From CALJIC01 sp039805565 (GTDB lineage: Bacteria; Chloroflexota; Chloroflexia; Chloroflexales; Roseiflexaceae), in the NCBI GenBank assembly GCA_039805565.1, contig JBDLTZ010000151.1, forward strand, positions 1 through 21,281: a stretch of 21,281 bases of DNA, read 5' to 3'. Below the pieces are notes generated by a model. That model was not told the DNA's origin and ran no database searches. It saw only the letters and a list, made by a program, of their open reading frames with translations. Each line of letters opens with the position of its first letter. Position 1 is the first letter of the stretch. Shown in pieces: positions 13,263 through 18,381 of this stretch. A program made the position numbers and the translations under genes.

Positions 13263-14885
13263 TTACACCAGCTGATATTCGTAGCTCCGCTTGCGCCCGC
13301 GCTGTCGCACCGCCCCCGCCGCGCTCAGGCGCGACAGCTCCGCGTAGACCGTGTCCGCGTCGGTGCCGAGATCGCCTGCGATCTGCCGGCCGCTCGTCCA
13401 GTCCCCCGCCCGCGCCCCGAGCGCGCTCACGATCCGCTCGGCGAGCGTCGGCTCGGGCAGCGGCGTGGTCGGCGGGAGCGGCGCGGGCGGGGGCGGGAGC
13501 GCCGCCCGGGGTGCGTAGGGCCGGGGCGGCGCGCCCCGCGCGGCGTGCTCCAGGTCGGCGTCGCCTACAAGCGGCACGGCGACCGGCACGGGCGCCTCGT
13601 CGCCCCAGAACAGCGCCTGCCCGACCGCCAGCCCCGCTGCCTGCCGCGCGAGCGCGGGCGAGGGCAAGAGCAGCTCGGCGGCGTCAGGCGCGATGCGTGT
13701 GACCAGCCGGTGCGTTCCTGCCCGCCGCAGCGTCGCGCCGTAGGTGCCGCCGAGCATCGCCCGGCTCCAGTCGTGGCCGATGATGACGGCGTGGACGCCG
13801 ACGCCGGCGTAGGCCATCGCCATCGCGGGCAGGAGCGCGAGCGTCGGCGCGTCGAGCTCACCCCGGATGATCAGGTTCGAGAACTCGTCGATGACGAGCA
13901 GCACCGGGTGGTCGGCGGCCTGTCCCTCCAGCCGGCGGCGCCCGATCTTGTCGACCCACTGGATGAGCCGCCCGATCTCCTCCGGTGTCACCGCCTGGCG
14001 CATGAGCGCGCCGCTCATGGGCTGAATCTGACGCAGCAGCCCCGACTCCTTGCCGTGGTGCGGGTCGGCGACGGCGACGTGCCAGCCGTGGTAGGCCGCC
14101 TGCGCGAGGAGCAGCTTCACGAGCGTGGTCTTCCCGCTCCGCGTCTGCCCACCGACGAACACGAACCCACACCCCGACATCGCGATCTGCTGCGGCTCGC
14201 CGCCCGCGTCGAACCCGACGAGCAGCCGGTCGGGCGCGAGGTGGCCGCGCGCGGCGAGTTGCGCGAGCGCTGGTCGCCCGGGGTCGAGTATGGGTGCGGT
14301 GGGCGCGGCGGGCGCGGCCTCTGGGAGGAGCGCGCCCTCCTGGCGCTGGTCGTTCCGATAGGAGACGTGCGGCGCGTAGGTGGTGAGGCTCCGTGCGCCG
14401 CTCTGGTCAGCCCAGCGGCTCTGGGTCGCGTAGTGCAGCTCGACCGAGCGCGCTGCCACGTCCCAGTCGCGCCGCCGCCGGAGGTCGAGCACCGTCACCG
14501 GGTGGTCGTTCTCCAGCCGCACCACCCCCGCCGCCGCCGCGCGGTTGCGCGCCCAGTCGCCGAGGCCGAGCGCAAGGCGCACGACGCCGATCGTGAGGCC
14601 GCTCGCCACCACGGTGACGGCGGCGAACAGCAGGAGGCGCAGCGCTGGGCCGTGCTCGGCGCGCATCGCGTCGAACTCCTCGCGCAGCCCTGAGACAAAC
14701 GGCCACACGAGCGCGAGGGTCGCGGCCGCGAGCGCGCAGGCGCAGATCACGGCCACGGGCCAGAGCCACGCGGGCGCGGGGCGCGGTGGGGCCACTTGCC
14801 GTCCAGAGTCGCTCCAGTCGGGAAGGCGGGCGGGCGACGGGTTCGGGTGGTCGAGCGAGTCGGTCTGGCGGTGGATGATCCGCAT
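13263..14885 (-). CDS. FtsK/SpoIIIE-type DNA translocase, TraB-like
   Basis: A 540-residue motor protein. Two transmembrane segments lie at about 40-64 and 83-107. The RecA-like motor has Walker A GGQTRSGKTT at 245-254 (preceded by CGFVFV), VAVADPHHGKES at 270-281 and Walker B VLLVIDEFSNLI at 328-339. A Pro-rich linker (about 450-478) leads to a winged helix at 480-540 (LAERIVSALGARAGDWTSGR, then DADTVYAELSRLSAAGAV). Membrane anchor plus FtsK motor plus C-terminal winged helix is the layout of FtsK and of actinomycete TraB, which moves double-stranded DNA after its winged helix reads short repeats. At 540 residues it is nearer TraB than chromosomal FtsK. The ATG at 14885 has AGGAGG six bases upstream, overlapping the previous stop. 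Confidence 0.87.
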   Translation of the reverse strand: MRIIHRQTDSLDHPNPSPARLPDWSDSGRQVAPPRPAPAWLWPVAVICACALAAATLALVWPFVSGLREEFDAMRAEHGPALRLLLFAAVTVVASGLTIGVVRLALGLGDWARNRAAAAGVVRLENDHPVTVLDLRRRRDWDVAARSVELHYATQSRWADQSGARSLTTYAPHVSYRNDQRQEGALLPEAAPAAPTAPILDPGRPALAQLAARGHLAPDRLLVGFDAGGEPQQIAMSGCGFVFVGGQTRSGKTTLVKLLLAQAAYHGWHVAVADPHHGKESGLLRQIQPMSGALMRQAVTPEEIGRLIQWVDKIGRRRLEGQAADHPVLLVIDEFSNLIIRGELDAPTLALLPAMAMAYAGVGVHAVIIGHDWSRAMLGGTYGATLRRAGTHRLVTRIAPDAAELLLPSPALARQAAGLAVGQALFWGDEAPVPVAVPLVGDADLEHAARGAPPRPYAPRAALPPPPAPLPPTTPLPEPTLAERIVSALGARAGDWTSGRQIAGDLGTDADTVYAELSRLSAAGAVRQRGRKRSYEYQLV

Positions 14886-14894
14886 CGCGTCCTC

Positions 14895-15527
14895 CTAGAA
14901 CGGCACGTCGCCGGCGTCCGTGTCTGTGTCTGCGGTCTCCTCGGGCGCCGGCGACGAGGCGAGAGCCTGGGCCGCGCAGAGCACCTCGGCGATCGCCTTG
15001 GGTATGCACCCGCTCCAGCGGGCGAGGTCCGCGATGTCGGCCTCCCACGTCGCGGGGCGCGGCAGGGGCGCGAGCGCCAGGCGGGCGAGGCCGAGCGCCC
15101 CGCCCCCGAGCTGGTCCTCCAGCATGTACTCGGTCATGCCCGCGCCCCCGAGCAGCGCCGCGAGCGGAGCGGCCACGAGGCCGGGGTGGCGGCGGGCGAG
15201 CTGCTGGAGCTGGGCGTGGCGCGCGCCGCGGTCCGCCCCCGTGTACTGGTGCGGCGCGTAGCAGGGGCCGCAGAGGCTCCCCACGCCTGCGACGAAGAAG
15301 GCGTCGTACTCCAGCAGGGCGTAGGGCAGCTCGCGCCCGCAGCGCGCGCAGTGGCGGTCGAGCGCGTGGGCCACCATCCCGCTTGACACCGCGAGATCGA
15401 GGGGCGGGGCGTCGGGCGGACGTGCGCCCTCCTCGATCTCGCGGAGCGCGGGGAGCAGCAGCCCGAGCAGCAGGCGGAGCTCGCCGTAGGCCTGCTGCGC
15501 GTGGTCGTCGTCGTGTCGGTGGAGCAT
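14895..15527 (-). CDS. Zinc-ribbon protein with SSB-like acidic C-terminal tail
   Basis: A 210-residue protein. Residues about 10-45 are helical, and two Cys pairs CARC (60-63) and CGPC (86-89) form a probable zinc ribbon around YALLEYDAFFVAGVGSL. The rest is mostly helical and Ala/Leu-rich. The last residues, EETADTDTDAGDVPF, look like the C-terminal tip of single-stranded-DNA-binding protein SSB (acidic stretch ending D-[I/L/V]-P-F), which docks many replication and repair proteins. No OB-fold is evident, so it is not itself an SSB. It is encoded directly before the FtsK-like motor, with 9 bp between stop and start. The start ATG at 15527 follows AAAGGA. Inference: an adaptor linking replication factors to transfer. 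I recognise no named family. Confidence 0.7.
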   Translation of the reverse strand: MLHRHDDDHAQQAYGELRLLLGLLLPALREIEEGARPPDAPPLDLAVSSGMVAHALDRHCARCGRELPYALLEYDAFFVAGVGSLCGPCYAPHQYTGADRGARHAQLQQLARRHPGLVAAPLAALLGGAGMTEYMLEDQLGGGALGLARLALAPLPRPATWEADIADLARWSGCIPKAIAEVLCAAQALASSPAPEETADTDTDAGDVPF

Positions 15528-15540
15528 AGCAGCTATCCTT

Positions 15541-15639
15541 TCACGTTCGTTCGGCGGGGTCGGCGTCGTCCCACACGAGCGGGTGACAACCCGGCGGAAT
15601 GATGCCGTCGCGTAGGGGTCTGCCGGAGCATCCCCTCAT
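15541..15639 (-). CDS. Possible 32-residue small protein
   Basis: This short frame fills the gap between the duplicated-domain gene and the zinc-ribbon gene. It reads MRGCSGRPLRDGIIPPGCHP and then LVWDDADPAERT, with mostly G/C third positions. Its stop is about 14 bp before the next start. The ribosome site is poor (only ATGCGGCG upstream), so it may be translated by coupling or not at all. No family recognised. Confidence 0.3.
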   Translation of the reverse strand: MRGCSGRPLRDGIIPPGCHPLVWDDADPAERT

Positions 15640-15656
15640 CGCCGCATAGCGCAGCC

Positions 15657-16151
15657 CTACGCCGCGTACTTCGGAGCGCCGAAGGCGCGGACCTCCATCG
15701 CCTGCCAGACCGCCAGCACCTGTGGCACGGTGGTGGGGAGGTGGTGGGCGTGGAGCCACGCGGCGTAGGCGGCGGCCTGCGCGTGGCGCTGGCGGGTGTC
15801 GAGCGCGGCGAGCAGGGCCGTGGCGACGCGCGGCTGGAACTGGAGCAGGTCGCCCAGCTCGGCGGGGTCGAGCGGCGGGTCGCTTGGGGTCTGCGGGGCG
15901 CGCGGGGCGGGCAGCGTCGCCCAAGCGGCGAGCACCTCGTCCACGGTGGTGGGGAGGTGGTGGCGGCCGAGCCAGCGGGTGTAGGCACCCGCCTGCGCGC
16001 GGCGCTGCGTGTCGTCAAGCGCGGCGAGGAGCGCGGCGGCCTCGGCGGGCGCGAACCAGATCAAGTCAGAGAGGGACTCGGGGTCGTAGAGCGGCACAGC
16101 GGCGCTGCCGTCAGGCCAGCGGTGGGCAGGGGGAGCGAGATGGCGCGACAC
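15657..16151 (-). CDS. Protein of two tandem ~58-residue repeats, with two possible GTG starts
   Basis: From the GTG at 16151 the product is 164 residues, and nearly all of it is one duplicated unit. The first copy runs DPESLSDLIWFAPAEAAALL to HHLPTTVDEVLAAWATL; the second runs DPAELGDLLQFQPRVATALL to HHLPTTVPQVLAVWQAM. By eye 35 of 58 positions are identical. Each unit looks all-helical, with a conserved W-L-x-x-H-H-L-P-T-T-V core. The GTG has GGAGG five bases upstream. The same leader and GTG recur in frame 57 bp upstream (start 16208, 183 residues), so two isoforms are possible. I do not recognise the family. It is the first gene of the transfer-like operon and has no membrane segment. Confidence 0.68.
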   Translation of the reverse strand: MSRHLAPPAHRWPDGSAAVPLYDPESLSDLIWFAPAEAAALLAALDDTQRRAQAGAYTRWLGRHHLPTTVDEVLAAWATLPAPRAPQTPSDPPLDPAELGDLLQFQPRVATALLAALDTRQRHAQAAAYAAWLHAHHLPTTVPQVLAVWQAMEVRAFGAPKYAA

Positions 16152-16218
16152 GGCGACCTCCAGGCCGGAGGCCGACGGCGCGCACGGGGAATGAACCGTG
16201 AGAGACACGGCGACCTCC
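16147..16218. repeat. 15-bp direct repeat duplicating a ribosome site and GTG start
   Basis: GACACGGCGACCTCC occurs exactly at 16147-16161 and 16204-16218. On the minus strand each copy reads GGAGGTCGCCGTGTC: a Shine-Dalgarno, a 5-base gap and GTG. The copies are 57 bp apart (19 codons), so both starts are in the same frame. Confidence 0.75.
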
Positions 16219-16327
16219 GGCGCACGTCCGCGAGAAACGACCAAAGCGCGGAACGCGAAAACGGCACCCCACGTCAGTGTGCTCCACAACGATGCGGAGC
16301 ACAAAGCAGAGTGCCGCCGGGGTCGCC

Positions 16328-16418
16328 GCATGGTGTGCTACCATGCGCCCAGCCTCACGCCTGCTCACTCAGGTGTGGGGTTAGCAGCCGATCAGTGGTA
16401 CGAACACTGGTCGGCTGC
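16328..16418. terminator. Two hairpins in the gap between the small HTH gene and the duplicated-domain gene
   Basis: GCATGGT/ACCATGC (16328-16334 and 16340-16346) is a perfect 7-bp stem. GCAGCCGATCAGTG (16384-16397) pairs with CACTGGTCGGCTGC (16405-16418) over 14 bp with one mismatch or wobble and a 7-base loop, followed on the plus strand by GGTCATTTCT. The larger one lies 51 bp after the small HTH gene's stop and may end that transcript. If the promoter at 16437-16465 is used, both hairpins would instead be in the leader of the transfer operon. Confidence 0.45.
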
Positions 16419-16436
16419 GGTCATTTCTGAGAGTCT

Positions 16437-16465
16437 ATACTACATCAGTCTTGATGAGGTTGCAA
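16437..16465 (-). promoter_or_regulatory. Candidate promoter of the transfer-like operon
   Basis: On the minus strand, TTGCAA (16465-16460), a 17-bp spacer and TAGTAT (16442-16437) match the sigma70 pattern at 4 of 6 positions each. It would give a leader of over 200 bases containing both hairpins before the first GTG. The match is moderate and the DNA here is less GC-rich, so chance matches are more likely. Confidence 0.35.
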
Positions 16466-16468
16466 GTG

Positions 16469-16711
16469 CTAGCGATACTTCTTTGGCACATGTTCTGATT
16501 GCCGCTCTCTCAGAAAAGCCTCGATCGCTGCTCGGGTTGAAAACCACTGAAACCCCATCCGCTTAGCGCGCAAGCGCCCGCTTCGGGCATGTTGACGTAA
16601 GGTGCTATAGGCTAATAGCCCTTCGCTCGCTAACTCTTTCAGCGTGATCAGCTCCCCCACCGTGAGCGGGTCGGGCGACTCGTGCTGCGGGTTGTTGGCG
16701 GGGTCGGCCAT
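16469..16711 (-). CDS. Small excisionase/MerR-type HTH protein
   Basis: An 80-residue protein with an N-terminal acidic/polar segment followed by an HTH of the excisionase or helix-turn-helix_17 kind (LITLKELASEGLLAYSTLRQ, then HARSGRLRAKRMGFQWFSTR and AAIEAFLRER). Its basic C-terminus ends KKYR. It is less GC-rich in its last third than the surrounding genes. It lies beside the putative origin and has no clear ribosome site. It may be an excisionase, a regulator of the transfer operon downstream, or an origin-binding accessory protein. The fold is fairly sure; the role is not. Confidence 0.7.
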   Translation of the reverse strand: MADPANNPQHESPDPLTVGELITLKELASEGLLAYSTLRQHARSGRLRAKRMGFQWFSTRAAIEAFLRERQSEHVPKKYR

Positions 16712-16893
16712 GTGGGTGCGGTGCTCCGCGCTGGGTTTGCTCTGTGGGGCCTATGGTACGCGGGGAGCGGCAGGGCGTCAACGGGAACGGGTGTGCATAC
16801 CAACGGCACTGCCGCAGGCGGTGAGATGAGCTCCGGCTCTTCGGCCGCTTGATCTTGTCGCTCTCGTATCCCTGCTAAAGATCGGCCCTTGCC

Positions 16894-16934
16894 AATTCCA
16901 CAGCTGTCAATAATATATCCACACGATATCCACA
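16894..16934 (+). other. DnaA-box cluster next to AT-rich DNA: candidate replication origin
   Basis: The gene-free stretch 16712-17115 is clearly less GC-rich than the rest. It contains ATATCCACA at 16915-16923 and again at 16926-16934, each one mismatch from the DnaA box TTATCCACA, 11 bp apart. A weaker relative (AATTCCACA) is at 16894-16902, 21 bp before the first. One- and two-turn phasing on one strand, with AATAATATAT directly beside the boxes, is typical of an origin or a DnaA-regulated promoter. I see no further iterons in the remaining stretch. Confidence 0.5.
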
Positions 16935-17033
16935 GGTTGTTCTACATATGGGCATAAGACTGTCAGACTAGCCTAGATAGGCGCCTGTTGATTCGTCTCG
17001 TTGTATGTCAGAGCCGCAACAGAAAAGTAATGC

Positions 17034-17063
17034 TTGACAAATGGACAGGGACCATGGTAGATT
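17034..17063 (+). promoter_or_regulatory. Promoter of the 61-residue small gene
   Basis: TTGACA (17034-17039) is followed by an 18-bp spacer and TAGATT (17058-17063). It points right, towards the start at 17116, with GGAGG at 17101-17105. Confidence 0.65.
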
Positions 17064-17115
17064 AGCAAGGGCGTGCTATGGCACGTTACTCAGAAAGAAA
17101 GGAGGTAATGAACGG

Positions 17116-17301
17116 ATGGCGACGAACGGTAAACCCGGAAGCGGACGCGTCGGTGCGGTCAAGCAGCGCTCGCAGACCCTCAACCCCAACACAGGGCAGT
17201 GGGTGAAGCGCGACACCGAGTCCGGACGGTTTATGGACGTCAAACGGGATGGAGCGCCCTTCAAGGGCGTCCGGCGGGAAAAAGGAAGCGACCGCTCGTG
17301 A
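17116..17301 (+). CDS. Conserved-looking 61-residue basic protein
   Basis: A small basic protein, rich in Gly, Lys and Arg at its ends. Its core is GRVGAVKQRSQTLNPNTGQW and VKRDTESGRFMDVKRDGAPF followed by KGVRRE. I recall similar small proteins (RSQT..P.TG.WVKRDT.TGRFMDVK..G.PFKGV) from many bacteria, but I know no established function. The start at 17116 is in frame with an upstream ATG at 17041, but the promoter covers that one. GGAGG lies ten bases before 17116. The stop codon TGA is inside the stem of the terminator, so transcription ends right after the gene. It has its own promoter and terminator, a single-gene unit of the kind seen for abundant small proteins. Confidence 0.8.
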   Translation: MATNGKPGSGRVGAVKQRSQTLNPNTGQWVKRDTESGRFMDVKRDGAPFKGVRREKGSDRS

Positions 17302-17338
17302 GTCTGGTTGGCGCCTCTCACGAGCGGTCGTTTCTTTT
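17289..17338 (+). terminator. Rho-independent terminator of the 61-residue gene
   Basis: CGACCGCTCGTGAG (17289-17302) pairs perfectly over 14 bp with CTCACGAGCGGTCG (17317-17330), with a 14-base loop, followed by TTTCTTTTGTG. The left arm contains the gene's stop codon. Confidence 0.85.
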
Positions 17339-17401
17339 GTGTGTTCTTGGAGAACGTGCTCACTGTATCACGAAGGTGATTCAGTGGCAAGGAGCAAATC
17401 G

Positions 17402-17596
17402 ATGACCTCGCAGGGTCTGTACAAGACTGGCGACACCTCGCCAGCGACGGGACGGTACGAGTTCGTCCGCTACACCGATGGCTCGACGACGCCGTCTCCG
17501 ACGAGCCAGGAGCGCGTCATTCCGCTGAGCCGGGGTGAAGTGTTCCCTCCCATCCGCTCCTGTAACAAGGGCGCGTGGTGGCGGCAGATCGGCTAG
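17402..17596 (+). CDS. Small 64-residue protein with YjzC-like features
   Basis: This small protein reads GLYKTGDTSPATGRYEFVRY, then SQERVIPLSRGEVFPPIRSC and ends CNKGAWWRQIG. The order (TGD..PATGRY, an ER-I-PL-GE-FPP motif, then aromatic residues near the end) resembles small YjzC-type or related beta-rich proteins. I know no firm function. The ATG at 17402 has AGGAG seven bases upstream; a GTG 18 bp further upstream in the same frame is possible. It lies 60 bp after the terminator of the first small gene, with no obvious promoter of its own, so read-through may drive it. A strong hairpin terminator follows 8 bp after the stop. Confidence 0.72.
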   Translation: MTSQGLYKTGDTSPATGRYEFVRYTDGSTTPSPTSQERVIPLSRGEVFPPIRSCNKGAWWRQIG

Positions 17597-17604
17597 CATT
17601 AGCC

Positions 17605-17654
17605 GACAGCAAGCGCGGGCGGCAACATTGCCGTCCGCGTTTGCTGTCTTTCAT
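17605..17654. terminator. Strong bidirectional terminator between convergent genes
   Basis: GACAGCAAGCGCGGGCGGCAA (21 bases, 17605-17625) pairs with 17628-17648, interrupted only by two G-U-type mismatches, and is followed on the plus strand by TTTCAT. It sits between the plus-strand small gene and the minus-strand YgjP-like gene (stop at 17665), and can serve both. Confidence 0.85.
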
Positions 17655-17664
17655 AGCCCATAGC

Positions 17665-18381
17665 TCACCCCAGCGCGAGCTCGTTCAGCGCCCGCCGTTG
17701 CTCCCGCCAGTCCGGCAGCATCCGGTCGAGCAGCGCGTAGAAACGCTTGCTGTGGTTGTGCTCCACCAGGTGGCACAGCTCGTGGACGACCACGTAGTCG
17801 ATGTGGGGCTTCGGCGCCTGGATGAGCCGCACGTTGAGGGTGACCGTCCCCGCGCCGCTGCAGCTCCCCCAGCGCGCCTCCAGCGGCCGTATCACCAGCG
17901 CCGGCTCGGTGACGTCGACGGTCGTGAAGCGCGGCAGCATCGCCCGCAGCCGCTCGGGGAACACCCGCCGCGCCCGCGTGTCGTACCAGCCGTCGAGGAG
18001 CTGCCGCACGCGCTCTGTGTCGTCCGTGTCCGGCGTGGTGACGTGCAGCCACCCGCGCGTGAGCCCGACCACGGCCGGCTCGCCCGCGACCACGTGCAGC
18101 CGGTACTGGCGCCCCAGGTAGCGGTGCGTCTCGCCGCTCCGGTACTGGCGCGGCGGGGTGGCCGGGAGGTACCGCGCCAGCTCGCGCCGCTGCCGGAGGA
18201 TCCACGGCGCCCGCTGGCGCACCTTCGCCGCGATCGCGTCGAGGTCGGTGTCGGGCGGCGCCGTCACACGCACGCGCAGGTCCGGCGCGACCGAGATCGC
18301 CAGCGTCTTGCGCGGCGCGTAGGACAGGTCGTAGGCGATCGTCGTGTCGCCGTACTGGATGGTGTGGGTCCCGCCACTCAT
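17665..18381 (-). CDS. YgjP/DUF45-type zinc metallopeptidase, coupled to hsdR
   Basis: This 238-residue protein has the complete YgjP-like (WLM/SprT-related) signature. RPLEARWGSCSGAGTVTLNV is at 165-184, then VVVHELCHLVEHNHSKRFYA at 197-216, with HELCH at 200-204 and the third zinc ligand H210. The N-terminal half is beta-rich (KTLAISVAPDLRVRVTAP). Its length is normal for the family, and all metal ligands are present. The start ATG overlaps the hsdR stop by 4 bp (ATGA). Family knowledge: DUF45 peptidases often lie beside hsdR in type I restriction loci, but their role there is not settled. Suppression of toxicity or turnover of a subunit are possibilities. Confidence 0.93.
   Translation of the reverse strand: MSGGTHTIQYGDTTIAYDLSYAPRKTLAISVAPDLRVRVTAPPDTDLDAIAAKVRQRAPWILRQRRELARYLPATPPRQYRSGETHRYLGRQYRLHVVAGEPAVVGLTRGWLHVTTPDTDDTERVRQLLDGWYDTRARRVFPERLRAMLPRFTTVDVTEPALVIRPLEARWGSCSGAGTVTLNVRLIQAPKPHIDYVVVHELCHLVEHNHSKRFYALLDRMLPDWREQRRALNELALG

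Noticed and set aside
13212..14693. Plus-strand ORF of 493 codons
   Set aside because: It is the antisense shadow of the FtsK-like gene: Arg/Pro/Val-rich, without motifs.
16198..16566. Plus-strand ORF of 122 codons with a protein-like second half
   Set aside because: It runs antisense through the small HTH gene and across two hairpins, has no ribosome site and no GC-rich third positions.
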